A stretch of 64,000 bases of DNA from Crocodylus rhombifer. Lineage: Eukaryota; Chordata; Crocodylia; Crocodylidae. Under the pieces are notes generated by a model. That model was not told the DNA's origin. It made no database searches and saw only the letters and a program-made list of their open reading frames with translations. Shown here one piece after another: positions 10,897 to 23,269 of this stretch. Both the position numbers and the translations under genes were made by a program. Where the stretch lies: positions 1-64,000 of the forward strand of contig JAVSML010024436.1 in assembly GCA_038503035.1 (NCBI GenBank), written 5' to 3'. Position 1 is the stretch's first letter. Each line of letters opens with the position of its first letter.

Positions 10897-11650
10897 CAGG
10901 GGTGTCAAAGATATGGCCCACAATGCTGCCTCCACATTGTGGACCAGGATATCACATGCAGCACATGCTGGCCCCAGCCCTGTGTATGATATGTGGCACA
11001 TGCAGCTTGTCTGATATAGGCTGCACATGGTTCTTGGGCTTGACCCAGCATTCACACTCTATGCAGTACATGTGGTCAGTCTGGGGCATGTGCTGCATGC
11101 AACACTTGCACCAGCCCAGGCCAGCGCAGCACACTGAAGCTGGGCCAGTCCAGATCAGGCCCATGAACCAGCTGCACATGCCATATCCAGCATGCAGGAC
11201 AGATCTGGCATAGGCACCATATACAGCACACAATCTGGACCAGACCAGTGCACTGCATCGGGCTGTGAAAAGCACATATGGCATGCAATGTGGCCCTGGA
11301 GTATGTGATGCATGTGGTGCCCATGCCACACCAATTCTGCACACTGGATCTGGGGCTGGTCAAGATCAGGCCCATAGACTGTCTTATGTGATGAATCCAG
11401 CAAACAGGGCCAGTTTGGTGCAGGTGCCACAAGCAGTGCATGCCCAGGACTTACCCTGTACACCTTGTGTAACATGTGCCCAGTCTAGCTGCATGTACCA
11501 TATGTGGTGCTGGTATGTGCTGCATCGGGGTCCAGGGGATGGAGCCAACATGTGTGTTACAAGCAGCATACAGGTTGGTACAAGGTGCATGAAGTGGCCA
11601 CAACAGAGCAAGCCTGTGGGTTGGCCAGAGAGGCCTGATACTAATACAGT
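10897..11650 (+). mobile_element. Non-autonomous hAT-type element filled with degenerate repeats
   Basis: The element starts caggggtgtcaaagatatgg, a typical hAT-like end in vertebrates. It is flanked by an 8-bp near-match, ttttaagt (10889-10896) and tcttaagt (11651-11658). The interior is a TGCA/CATG-rich degenerate array. One pair of units is clear: cacactgaagctgggccagtccagatcaggc-like text near 11,131-11,160 and cacactggatctggggctgg near 11,340-11,374, a spacing of about 213 bp. A related element in the opposite orientation lies at 52,143-53,180. Open frames of 106-160 codons on both strands come from the repeat structure. No transposase is present. Confidence 0.6.
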
Positions 11651-11658
11651 TCTTAAGT

Positions 11659-11923
11659 CTCAGGATTCTCACCCAGACACAGCGTTACCAACTCTGCAAG
11701 ACAAACAAATGATGAAATGGATGTTCCCCCAGCCTAAAATTTTTTAAAAATCATGATCTTTGCTGCTCTTCCTCCTCTCAGCAGAGTACACAACACTAAT
11801 CAGTGGGTAAGCACGGTTTCTAAAGCCTCTGGCTCTTATTTAATCTAGTCACACATGCTGCTACATTTCAGCACTACAATGGCAGCCCACTGCTGGGGAA
11901 AGACCTTGCAGTGACCACGTTTA
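11659..11923. other. Unassigned DNA
   Basis: No recognisable feature between the hAT-type element and the short repeat fragment at 11,924. Confidence 0.4.
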
Positions 11924-12015
11924 TAGCATCAGACGAAGTAAGCTATTACCTATGAGAGTGTATATGTTTCTGAACATGTTAGTCTCTAAAGTGTCACCTG
12001 TCCCTGCCTTCTGCC
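11924..12015. repeat. Short fragment of an interspersed repeat (also at 7,895)
   Basis: The words tagcatcagacgaagtaagc, ctattacctatgagagtg and catgttagtctctaaagtgt follow the same pattern as the piece at 7,895-7,967, and extend further into the 'TTAGTCTCTAAGGTGCCAC' part typical of this amniote repeat. Confidence 0.5.
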
Positions 12016-12025
12016 TGTCCAATAA

Positions 12026-12795
12026 GGCTAAGTACAAACAGTAAAAAAAGCCTGAGGCTGACTAGATTACATCTTTGCAGGTTAGTCTAAAATGCAGAGA
12101 TTAAACTGACTAAGGGAACAAACATTTACTTGTGATTCAGGAAATGCAGCCACATGCCTGCAGTGGCTCAGGCCAGCAGCCAGGGGGCACCACAGTCTGG
12201 CTCTCTGGCATGTAGCCAGCATAAGCTGTGTGTTTGCTTCCTCTTCCTGCTGCCCCCAAGGTCTCTGAGATTTGCAGTTCAGAATCACAACAGCAAGACT
12301 TTATAGGGTTGGACATCACTTGCTTGTCCTGCTTCCAGGTGCCTCTGGGATTCATAGTCTACAGTTGCAGCCAGCAGTAAGTTTAGCAAGGCAGGGAGGC
12401 TCTGTATCTAGGGGAAGTTGAGGGGTGGTTAACCTTCACCCTGGCCCCAGACCACATCTGGGGTTTTCCTGGGGGAAGGGGGAGCACTCCCTGCCTCCCA
12501 CCGCCCAACCCTTCTCTGCTGGAGCAGACAGCACAGACCACCCCAGGGCAGCAAAGCATGCTGGGATGCTGAGGGACTGTGATTTAACTTGAACTAAGAA
12601 GGGGTTTGGGACAGAAATTTCATAAACCAGTTTGACAAATCAGCTAGGTCTGATGCTATATTCAACCAGGTTTATCCTAAATCAGTTCAGCCATTTTGAA
12701 ACTGGTTTATGTGCACTGAGCTTCTATTCTGTTACAGGTTTAAACTAGTGTCTGATTACCTAAAACCAATTTATGTGCAACTTCCGTCTCTAGCT
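12026..12795 (-). mobile_element. GGCTAG-ended repeat, copy A (minus orientation)
   Basis: The reverse complement matches copies B (29,261-31,128) and C (32,414-33,505) at both ends. The shared 5' part (gttgcacataaaccagttt, then gtaacagaacagaagt, then ggtttaagataaacctgg) and the shared 3' part (cctgagccactgcaggca, gaatgtctgttc, actaacctgcaaaga, gtacttagcc) are in the same order. The middle is GC-rich and shorter than in B. It carries a series of AAACCAGTTTA/AAACTGGTTTA motifs. No open frame of meaning is present, so it is a non-autonomous element of unknown class. Confidence 0.75.
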
Positions 12796-13111
12796 CAAGA
12801 ATTCACTTTTCCTGCTGGCAGCAGCAGGAACTGCATTTCAGGCTGCTGAGAGCCGCATCTTTTTGCCAAAGCCAATCCTGCCATGTCATTTCCAGTTTGG
12901 CCAGAAATCATCGTGAGAATTTAAGAAGGGATGGGCGGAAACAGTGTTACAAAATTGGAGGACACAAGAAGGCATGATAGCTGGCAATGCCATCAATGAG
13001 TAATCCACAAGCAATTCAGTGCTGTGTGTGTAAAAAGTTCAGTTTTTGCAGGAAAAAAATCTACCTTTGGCTTTGGTTGTTTATAGGATGTTACATTCAG
13101 CACTCCCTTTA

Positions 13112-13487
13112 TATTAAAGCAAGGGGTGATAACTGGGGTATGTGTACCCCCCCCAGAAGTACCTGGAAAGGGGCTGGGGAGTAAATGGGGGGAGGGGGCG
13201 GGGATGGAGTGCTGCCACCTCCCAGAAGCAGAGCTGGAAAGGGGGGTGGGGGGCGAGGGCAGCGGCTCCCTTCCATGGGCCGCACACAGGCACCAAATGC
13301 AGAGGAAGTTCACGTGTGGCAGTCACCACCACCATCCATCACCCTGCGACGCCACGTACAAGCTCCACTCTGCTCCAGGTCCAGCCACTGCCACCCCCCA
13401 CCCCCACTCCGTGTCCAGCCTCCACCACCCCTCCCTCCCCGCTCCACCAGAACTGTACCCAGAAGGTTGAAAACTCCTGTATTAGAG
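13112..13487 (+). mobile_element. Non-autonomous hAT element with 8-bp target duplication
   Basis: The element (13120-13479) starts caaggggtgataactggg and ends gttgaaaactcctg. The complement of the end (caggagttttcaacc) resembles the start and hAT termini in general. It is flanked by tattaaag (13112-13119) and tattagag (13480-13487), a 7/8 match. The GC-rich interior gives three overlapping open frames of 109-120 codons with no protein meaning. Confidence 0.7.
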
Positions 13488-14993
13488 CAACTGAAACCTA
13501 CTGAGACTGCCTAATTGCTTTTATTCTTAGCCAGATGGAAGCTAATTTCTGAGCTTCTATCTTGCTTTATTTTCAAACCTCTGGCCCTGTCAATTTTACC
13601 AGTCTGAAAGGAAAGAATTACCTTCTGCTTCAGGGCTAGCTGAAGAACAGGTTCTGGGCTAACTGTGCCTCTCTAAGTATGGCCTTTTCATTAAAAGAGA
13701 AGGGGTAAGGCTACTTATACTGGTAGCTTGGACCAAGTGAATCGAGCTCTACAATTCAAGCAGAAGCATAGTATGTGGGTTTTGTAATTTGCATGCCACA
13801 CCTCCACATTGGTCAGTACCGTGTGCTCTGCTTCAACGCAGATTTATGGGATACTCTCAGGTACCACAAAGCTGGCAGCTGAACTCTCATTTGGGAAAAC
13901 ATGAGCATCGCTGCATTGCTTGAAAACCTCTGTACAAACACCCACCTCTGCGCCCACATGAGACACTGCAACTTAGCTGGCTTAGGCACTGGGATCTTTA
14001 GAGGTAGTCATTAACAATACTTTTATCATTGATTTTTAGCACAAGAGCAAATACATAACTAAATGGCTATCGATGAGAGCAATTCGGGGTATGATTAGAT
14101 TTACTCTATAAGACTTAGAGATGCAAAGGGCCTATTTTGGTTATCTAGTCTAGTCCCCATCAAGGCTGCAGGATTGTTTTCCAGACCTCAGATATTTTTA
14201 GCTTTTAAAAAACCCACAAAATCCCACACACAGAATGGGTGTTGTTCAAATGGAATCTTTAGCTGCCCTGCTTTACTGTTCAAAGTGGAAATAAAATGAA
14301 TTTAGTTTTAGGAAAAAAGTGTCCAATTAATGAGTGCTGAAAACTGAAGTCTTCCATTTACCGCAGAACATTTTCTACATGAGCAATGGCAATATAAACT
14401 TACTCCATAACCCTGCCAACAGCTTTGCCCACTCTGTTTTTAGGGGCACTAAAATAAGAGATGTGGGTTTGAGAGAAGAGTTTTACACGAAGTCTTTGAC
14501 GTAGACTGTAATTGCTTGACTTTTTTTTCAAACCAAAGTAACACTGGAGTTATCCAAATCCTGTGAGTGAAACAAAAGAGATACAAGAGAAAAACAAAGA
14601 CCTCTAATATTTTCCTTCTTTCAAAGCAATAGCATTCTAGAGTTAAAAACTGATAAGTGGTTAATGCAACCTTAATTACAGTATATTATCTAGAAAGCAG
14701 CCTTTCAAGCATCAATCTGACAGCAAAACCCATTTAGTACACCAATAACTTCTGTTCAAATATCTCTAGCAATGTGTATTTAAGTGGACTGCATACCAAA
14801 GTGACAGAAACTCTTTGATCAATTTCTAAAATATATTGTACATCAAATACCATCTAATCAGAACCTAGCTCTATAGGGGTGAATACGCTGCTGCAGAAGT
14901 AAATACCACATACAAAGAGACTAGATAACAGAATATTTTTCTACCATGCTAGATCTATGAATTCAGAGGGCTTCACAGAATTACATTCACAGA
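13488..14993. other. Unassigned, mostly unique AT-rich DNA
   Basis: No gene or repeat is recognised. The stretch 14,640-14,760 (ggttaatgcaaccttaatta, gcatcaatctgacagcaaaa) has the look of conserved non-coding DNA, but there is no direct support. Confidence 0.4.
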
Positions 14994-15382
14994 GGGCACA
15001 TCTACACAAGTGCATTTGCTGCACAGTAACCAAAATTACTGTGCTGTACGGGCACGTGTCTACATGTGCATGCCCATACTGTGCAGTAAATATATGCCCA
15101 TACTGTGCAGTAAATTTGGTGACCAATTTGAGCGTAAATTTGATACTTGCATCATGAAGGTATCAAATTTATGTCCAATGAGTTACTGAGCTGCAATGCA
15201 TGTGTAGATGTGTTATTGCACAGTAACACGGTGTGTGTAGACTGACTTGGGACTAACTTTAATCCCAAGCAGTCCACATGCAGAGTTAATTCACTTTAAT
15301 GCCTGCACGTGTAGACACCGGCCCATTCCCACTTACTGCACAGTAACTGTAAGCCGGTGTAAATACACGTGTAGACACACCC
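14994..15382. mobile_element. MITE with GGGC...TACAC ends and internal hairpins
   Basis: The left end gggcacatctacacaagtgc and the complement of the right end gggtgtgtctacacgtgtat match at most positions, giving inverted ends. Just inside, both sides carry 'ctgcacagtaa'. An internal perfect 12-bp stem (15135-15146 with 15160-15171) reads taaatttgatac / gtatcaaattta. A second small stem (cttggga/tcccaag) lies near 15,250-15,272. The length is 389 bp, with no coding capacity. A 3-bp flank (aga) occurs on both sides but could be chance. Confidence 0.65.
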
Positions 15383-16009
15383 AGAGTGTAGTAACAAATG
15401 AATAATTCTACCAGTAAGATAGAAGCCTGAATACACCTGCATCTTAAATATGACTGTTATATTGAATTATAGCAGGGTCCATGATGATGAAGTGACATTG
15501 TGTACAATAACCCCAAGGTAGAACAAGGTTGGCAAGAGCCAACAAGTCTGCATCGAGCTTCCAAACCAAAGCTGGAGACTGCAGTGGAAGGCACTCCAGA
15601 GCAGGAGAATACCACTTCCCAGTGGCGATGTGTAGGGTGTGCATGTGCACCCCCTGACCTGCTGCACTCACCGCTTAGGCAGTGGGGAGCACTGGTGCCC
15701 CCCTTGCAAGTGTGGGCCAATGACTGCAGCCACTTCCGGGAGTGGTTGCAGCTGCCCATGGGCCCCCACCCTGCCCCGGTCAGCAGGAACGCCCGTGGGG
15801 ACATCCCCCCACCCCTCATCAGTGGGACTGGTCATGGGGGGGGGTAAAGCAGCACCAGTCACCCATATCACTGTCTCACGGAGAAACATGACCTAGGATA
15901 AGGTCCAGTAGCACAGGCAGGTAGCTACTGTTTATGTTCAGACCCAGAGTGGGCTAGTGATGTTATAGCTCAAGGGCTTACGTTTTTCATTACACCTTAG
16001 ACCGGTGGT
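15383..16009. other. Unassigned DNA with a GC-rich section
   Basis: The 15,590-15,850 part is GC-rich and open in several frames on both strands, none with a recognisable domain. It is probably part of a degraded repeat. Confidence 0.35.
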
Positions 16010-16640
16010 TTGAGTAGCATTATGAGGGGTGGTTTGGAGGTCCCATTAGTGCCCAGGAGGCACATGACTGCCTTGAGTCCTGCCAAGGGCCAGGCTCAAG
16101 GTGCAAATTGGGGTCAAAGAGCCCAGTGCCCAAAGCAGAGCAGAGCTTGGGGCAAGAGCATGCTCAAGTGCCCAGAACAGGACAAGGACAGAGCCAAGAG
16201 ACTGGAGAAGGACTGATACCACAGCCAGGGAACTCAGGATCCAAAGAGGAGATACAGGGGGTGGAAACCAGAAGCTCGGTCCAGTATAGTGGACCGGAGC
16301 CAGAGGGCAAACAGCAAAAGAAAAGGGGTAGAGGCTGAGAAGATCAAAGCCTCAACAAGGGAATGATTACAATAACACCTGTGAGACTTGTGTTGGTGTA
16401 AAGAGGTGGATGGAGTCATGTAACAGCTCCTAAGGCTACAAGAGCTGGGCTGACAGAAGTGGCTGGTCAGGAGGACCCACTCAGCTGAACAGGGGAAAAC
16501 TGAGACCAGAGCAGAGTCTGGGAGGGACCTGCTGGTAGCTAGAAGAACTGGGGCTTGCTGAAGGACCCTTAGGCAGCTTCCCTTCCAATAAAAACAATTA
16601 CATTGAAGGTGTGGTTAGTGAGTCTGCAGGTGAGGGCACC
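16010..16640. repeat. Purine-rich repeat-like DNA of unknown family
   Basis: The sequence is rich in GGAC/CAGAG/AAGG words (gaacaggacaaggacagagc, ctggagaaggactgatacc) and resembles the purine-rich block at 39,690-40,130. Near its end is ccaataaaaacaattac, a polyadenylation-like signal. A degraded LTR is one possibility. I see no coding region. Confidence 0.3.
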
Positions 16641-17364
16641 CTAGAGATTAAGCAGGGCAGGGGTTGCATGGTCACCAGGGGGCGTCATGGCTGCCCCTGG
16701 AACACGAATCCTGCTATACTTACCAACCCATGGAAGTGTGGTAGCTGCCTTACATTTACTGTGGCATACAGTGAACACACAGAGGCAGTTGCCATGGAGT
16801 AGCTGGCATGCTGCAAATTCACAATCTAATTTAAATCTCATGACAACATTTTGTTTGTTCACACCCTCTATCCTTGCATCTTAATATCACAATCTCTAAT
16901 AGAATATAATCTATATTCATTTCTGATACACTGAAAAGAATTAGGTAGAATTTCTACACTTTGAAAAGGTTATTTCTACACTTTGAAAAGTTAGGAGAAG
17001 GGGGGCCTGAAAGAGAAGGACAGAAAGAATGACAACCACTTTTCTTCTCAGTCTCTCTCCCCCCACCACCACTGGAAGTTTACTTCTTTCACATTTGCTT
17101 ATGCTATAATAGATGAGTTACAACTTTTCAATATGCTATAAAAATAATATTGTATCCTAAAATGTTTTACAGAGTTAAGTAATAAAGGAAGAAAGAAATG
17201 TAAGTATAGACAAAGGACAAGAAAATTTGAAATGAATGAAAAGGCTGAGGATGTCATTTTGTCCAGATATCAATAGATCGTCTACCACGAATGCACACAA
17301 AAAGGTTGATTCCTCTAATGTTTTTCATCACAAAATTATTTTCCTTAATACATGATCTATTTTA
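16641..17364. other. Unassigned DNA
   Basis: No recognisable feature. A short direct duplication (ttctacactttgaaaag, near 16,951 and 16,975) is present. Confidence 0.45.
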
Positions 17365-17440
17365 GTGGTTCTCAACCTTTTTAGACTGAAGGCACCCCTC
17401 AGCAGGTTCAAAGTACCCTTCAGAAAATGCAGGCTCTCCG
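17365..17440 (+). mobile_element. hAT (Charlie-like) end fragment
   Basis: The text tagtggttctcaaccttttt matches the classic Charlie-type hAT terminus CAGTGGTTCTCAAC, followed by agactgaaggcacccctcag. I could not find the opposite end, so this is probably a one-ended remnant. Confidence 0.45.
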
Positions 17441-17599
17441 CTTTCACTTTTTTGTTTTTTACTACATATCAGGGTCACTATTTTAAAAATATTTACCTTT
17501 CTGGCTGTTATGATTAACTTCCCTTTTACAGCAGTTTGTAAAGGAAGGAAATAAATAGCTAAAGAAACCTAGAGCAATAAAAAGGAATATGGCATGCAC

Positions 17600-17960
17600 A
17601 TTTGTCTGTTTCAGAATAAATCTGCATATAGTGTCCTGTAGCAGCACGTTTTACAAAGGGAATTAAAGCCATGAAATTAACATTTTAATGAAGTAGGGAG
17701 ACCATTGACGTCAGGACTACTCACTGATTGCTGCTTCCAGGTGGCCTAATGAGATGAAAATGAAGTTTATATCCTCAGCTAGTCTAAGCCAGGCTTGTTT
17801 TGTGGCTATGACTGAATTTAAATGAGAAGCTACTGCTGTGTGCAAACATGTCTAGGCTGGTAAGTAGCCCCTTTTGAAATAGGCACAATAAATGCTCGAT
17901 TTAAAAATATTTTAAGTTAGAAAAGGGTTTTCTTTCTTCCTTTCTTACACACACTTTTCA
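17600..17960. promoter_or_regulatory. Candidate conserved non-coding element with a perfect CRE
   Basis: The block is repeat-free and AT-rich, with a full palindromic cAMP-response element TGACGTCA at 17706-17713. It also has words typical of vertebrate conserved elements (ggtggcctaatgagatgaaa, tgaatttaaatgagaagc). Conservation is inferred from texture only. The CRE match itself is seen directly, but an 8-bp motif can occur by chance. Confidence 0.3.
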
Positions 17961-19884
17961 ACAAGTAAGCAAAGCCAGTGTATGATATGGGAAAAGATGA
18001 TAAAAACAGCAGCTTTCTCCAGGAGTCCCCTTATCAGATTTAACTAAAAGGTATGTTCCTTTATGCACTGATACACTGAAACATCCCTGGGTTACAGAGC
18101 TGAAGCGGGGAATTATAAACTCCAACTGAGCCTCTAAATAACTGGCAAGTGACTTTTAAGGATAGGAAGCGATGGGCTGGGTTCAATTGATGGAAACATG
18201 TGATCACCAGATCTTTTGAAGTGCACTTCTTCAGAGGAATCTCAATGCATGGTTAAGGTCCATGCTCTTCAATGTTTTCAACACAGACTATTATTTTTCA
18301 CTGTCCAAAATCAGAAACAAACTGATGACTTTCTTTTCAACTGCCAGACTCCCTCCACGAGGTTACAGTATTTGTGCTGGTGGTCACTTTTCAGAATTTT
18401 GGTGGCACCTAGTGAAGACGTTTTACCCCACTTCACCTTCTCCAAATTAATTCCCAACCCAGTCTCAGTTTTGCAGGTCTGTTTCCCTCAGGGTCATAAA
18501 CTCTCACTTAATGAGATGTCCTGACATGTAAAGTACTGCTGATGTTGAGAATGCAGCATAGCACAATCAAAAAACCCCGATTCACTAGCCATTCCAGCCT
18601 TCCTCTAGGCTCCATCTTGTAGTACTGAAAAATGCAAACACCAACGTTGCCAGAAGAGCATGTTCAGCATGTCTTACACTTACAATGGTGTTTTCTATTT
18701 TGCCCTTTATAATATATAGAAAGGTAGTTAGCCATGCCTTCTGCCTTTATAATGTAGGTAATTATATGTTTGCTGGGTTTCTGGAATGCTCTTATTAGAA
18801 AGACTGACTGAGAAAAAGTCTGGAAAGAATCTGTGACAATCGCACTCGGCCGCAACACAAATTCAGGGATCAAGGTAAATGACTACTTGAAGCAGCTGTG
18901 TACAAACTCTCCTTATGCTAGTAGCAATACTAGTAAAAATGATTACTTTTTCAGGGAAATAAATCTATCTGGGTTTGGGATTTCACTCTGGCCCATGACT
19001 GTCAAGCCCTCTGATCCAACATCCCCAAAATTGGGTAGGTTAATTTTTTTTTAAAGAGCTTACTATGTCCTGGGCAGGGCCTAAATCTAATGTCTATTCA
19101 TGTGTGAACCAAGTAAAATCCCATCTTTTGATTATTAGACCTTTCTTGTGCACTCCAAGCATATATTTTCTACTTTTCCACTCAAAGTAAAGCACTGGTA
19201 AGTATACTTTTAACCCACCAAAGTGCTCAGCAGTCTCAGCCCCTTTCTACTGAAGTCTGATTCTGTGTCAGTACACAGTCCTTCAGTCACAGAGTCACAT
19301 GCCCCGTAACACATTCTCCTAGATCTGGCTAGTGGAGAGAGGAGATGACTCCTTATTTTCCTATGCTCACCACTCAAGATGATGCCAATCATCTATCTCC
19401 CATCAGTCCCCTCTCTAGGTCCCTTCCCTCCACATCATAGGACAGGCCCCTTATCACCCTTTGAGCTTTCCTCCCATTAGGAGGTTTTGGTGCGATTTAC
19501 GTGGTGCCTGGGTTCTGCCTCAAGTACCACTAGATTTAGGAGTTCCAGCAGGTTCTCAACTGGCAGCCTCTTCCTTCACCCAAAGATGTTTGGCATTCTT
19601 AATTCATCCCACCCAGAACAGATCTGAGTGCAGCTTGGTCATCTTATGACAGGGAACCCAGCCTCCAGCTCAGTCTATTCTGGTGTTTAAGCTGTGGAGA
19701 GATGAGCACACAGAACAAAGCTTCTCTCTCTCTTGAGGTTCATATGGATCAGGGCCAGGGGAATGGTGACAAACAGGAAGGGAGGCACACTATTTTATTA
19801 TTCTATGTCACTTACAATAGCATCTTGAACAGGCTATATAGCCAGAGCAGAGAAGGGACACGAATACCCTGATTTTCAGAGATG
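17961..19884. other. Unassigned, mostly unique DNA
   Basis: No recognisable gene or repeat. Open frames here are under 105 codons and have no domain. Confidence 0.45.
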
Positions 19885-20223
19885 CTCTACACCCGAGGTG
19901 GCTAAGCTGTGGCATGCATGCCACAACTGGCACAGGCAGCAGCTGTGTATGGCATGCAAGTTCTGCACACTCAGTAAAGGAAGTGGAGGCAGGAGGGCAG
20001 GATGCTCCTGCCGCAGGTGGTATCAGGTATCACTGCCAAGAGCACTCACCACAAAACACTTCCCTGTTGCAGTTAACCTAGCTCTTAGCAGTGACATTTC
20101 TACATGATTAGAGGCTTGAGCCCCCTGCCTCCATTCTGGCACCCCAGTGCACAAACTCTACTGGGTATGCCTTAGGTTGTGGTATGGCTGTGGTCAAAAA
20201 GGCTGGCTACCACTGCTCTAGAT
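19885..20223 (+). mobile_element. Non-autonomous hAT-like element
   Basis: The element (19893-20215) begins ccgaggtggctaagctgtgg and ends ggctggctaccactg. The complement of the end (cagtggtagccagcc) matches the start at about 10 of 15 positions. It is flanked by ctctacac (19885-19892) and ctctagat (20216-20223), 6/8 identical, as expected for an old hAT insertion. No coding region. Confidence 0.55.
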
Positions 20224-23200
20224 CTACCACCGTCCATCAATTCATCACTGTGTTAAAGGGGCTCAATCCTTCTTAAAATCAAGCTTGCTTGCCACACCTG
20301 GGGGAAAAATGGAGTGAACAACAGCTGCTCCAACTAGCTACACACCTTAATAAAGGAGAGCAACTCATTCCAGTCCAACTCCAACTGAAGATGCAGGCAC
20401 ACTCTCATTCTTTTTTTCTACAGGCAAGGCCTATTGCCCATCAGCTTCACATTTAATTTTTGTACAAACACAATCCCAGCCAGTTTGCTCCCATCCACAT
20501 CCAACTCTCTGACACCAAGAAAACACAGAAGCAAATGCATGTTTCCTTCCATCTAACTCAAAAAGCTGGGTGGTATTCAACTAGTAATGATAAGGAAGCC
20601 CATAAACGCTGTGCAGTATCATCCAATATCCTTAGATATACATGGAACAAGAGGAGCAACAAATTCAAACTCTGCAGTGTCCTGCATTTGAGAACCCCGA
20701 GGGAGGAAGTTAAATGTAATAACCTCCCTTTCTTTGTTATCTGTCAGTATCTGGCTCTATATTCCTCATACGAGCAAACACCTCTTACTGAAATCAATGA
20801 GTTTTAGATGGACAAAACATACTTGGAAGGAGTACAACAAAGGAAGGGCTACCCTGGTCTTCTTCAGGAAGGCACTGTGCATTGCATCACACAGCTTGAT
20901 TTCTATATTTTATTTATTTGATTTGCAGAACTTACTTTTTTTTAATGTTGTTTGGATGGAATAGTTTCTCAGGCTTTTCATTCCTGGTTTCTTATTTGGC
21001 CAGAAAAGCTAGGAATGTCATAGAATTAGCTTCTAATTATAGTTTGATGATGCTTTTTCCCTCCAAAAGCAGTCTTATAAACTGAGATGCTGTTACAGTA
21101 CACAACAACATACCATGCGTTCTAAAATAGCTTTGCTACTTGCCATCAGTCACCTGGCTGTCTCAGGACAATTGTTAATCTCTAAAATGATCTGTGATTT
21201 AGCACCACAGAAGAAATGCAATAGTGCATTAGCTTGATTTGTCTGTGATAAGACAGTACTTTCAGACTTGAAGTACTTTCTTATTTTTAAACATTTAGTA
21301 GAACTTCTTAGTTTAACTGGCATATTTATAAGCTAACAGATCAAGCAGTGTTAACTCTGGATGCAACACAAGTTCTATGTTTATAAGAAACACTGTTGAA
21401 CAGGAAGCACACATTTTGAAAAGGAAATTAAAAATAACTTGCAGCATATCAAAATATTGTTGACTGAGAGAACAGACACAAAAATAAAACTACTCTGGTT
21501 TATCCCTTAATCTTGTTTCTTTGTTGTAGTATGCATACGAAAATATTTGACCAAAAAGCTAACTGTGGAGATGGGAATAATTATTTTGAATTTCACCATT
21601 AAATAATGGTACTGAAAGCAGTTTATGAGCTATGTAAGGCGTGTAAACCAATTCTGAGTTGAGACTGATTAAAAGTCAGTATTTCAAAGCTTTGTTGACC
21701 CATCTTAAAAACCTATTCATGAGAAAGGAAGGGAGAACGGGACAGAGTGAGCAGTCAAAATGGCAGAAGCAAAATGCATGAAAATGCCAGTTGGAGTGAG
21801 TTTGCTATAGTGGGTCTCTCCTGCGACATTTAACGATACCACAAGAGAATGTTTTAGCATGATGGCTAGGAGCATTTTACTAAAACTGGGGTTGCAGTGG
21901 ATGTGCTCAACATCTGGAATTTAATATGCTTGCCTAAACCATACTTACTTAACCTAACTAATTATAAGTTCTGCTTTTATGTAACCCAGGCAGAGTTTCC
22001 ATCCTAAATCACACAAAAAGTCATGCATAAATCATGTGACACACCCATGTAAATTGTAACCTGTCAAGGAGCTGCTGACTGTAGTCAAGTGCATGGCAGC
22101 CATATTGCTGGATTTCCTGCAAACTGACTACCTCAGCCTTATCCCCATCCCAAATGCCGTAGGTAAAAACTACGTATGATGAAATAACTTGCTTGCTGGG
22201 TTTTCGAGAAATTCCTCCCACATGCACATCAGTGAGAAGCTGTAGGTTTAGTACACACAGTGATAAAGGCACTGAGCCAAAATGTATGTCTTATTCCTTT
22301 CATGTCTTTCTGTGTGTTGTACACCTACCACAATCTGACTTTCATTATGAGTTGGGCCTTTTGGTGCTATTGCTATTACACCATCTTTTAGTTTTAGGGA
22401 CAACATTCAAAACAATACAAATTAATTCCAGGGATGTGATTTAACTTTAACAATGCACATGCTGTTTGTTTAAAAAAGTTCTGGAAATAATCCCTGTAGT
22501 TTTCTGTTGGTTACTCAAAAAAAAAAAAAATAAATAAAATTGGCATTTAAGTATTTAAGTACAGGAAATCCACTATTAATTGTCTCTTCTTTTTTTTGTG
22601 CAACTAAATTAATCAGCATCTTAAGGACATTGTATTGCCATTTAAACAGATAAATAAATCTGTAGTTTTCCTATACCACAGTCGAAACACTGACACTGAA
22701 ATTCATATGTGAATATTCTAGCAGGTAAACAGTACAGTTTATCTAGTTTCAAGCATGTAAACATTATTCTTGTTCATTCAGAAAATAATGCAACCAAGTT
22801 TTCCAAGAAATTATTTACAGTACTTTCTTTAGCTCAAAATAGTAAGAAAAATGGTAAAGTTAGAGTAACAAATTATACAGTCATTTCACATTGAGGTTAC
22901 TTGAATTTGGTCAGTTTAAAGTGCTAGAAATTCTTACCAACATGATGGCTCCCCAAGGGGTCCTACGTTAAACGGCCCTCAATCAAGCCATTACCGGAAA
23001 ATGATTAGACTTTTTAAAAGTGCTGAGTATTCAAATACCATCAAATTCAGCACTTCTGATGTAAAGCTGCTCTAAGTGTATGTCATAACGCGCCCCCCCA
23101 GCACTAACATGATTAACAGCTTAATTTAAAAGGACACACAATTTAAGCTTTTAAAGACACACACACAAATTTTTTATAGTATTTTCACTGGAGTCCTGCT

Positions 23201-23269
23201 TTCCAGCTTGTAGTTAAAAACAAACAAGACAAACAAAACTTTTTGTTTTCTTTTTAAGTTTAAGGCTTC
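20224..23269. other. Unassigned, mostly unique AT-rich DNA
   Basis: Three kilobases with no recognisable repeat, exon or RNA gene. An A-rich tract with TAAA repeats lies near 22,517-22,540. The longest open frame is 115 codons (20,460-20,807), without domain or splice context. Confidence 0.45.

Noticed and set aside
11265..11747. 160-codon open frame on the plus strand
   Set aside because: It is made of the degenerate TGCA-rich array of the hAT-type element, and similar-length frames occur on the opposite strand. No domain.
13126..13514. Three overlapping open frames of 109-120 codons
   Set aside because: They lie within a hAT element with a target duplication and are low in complexity. None matches a protein family I recognise.
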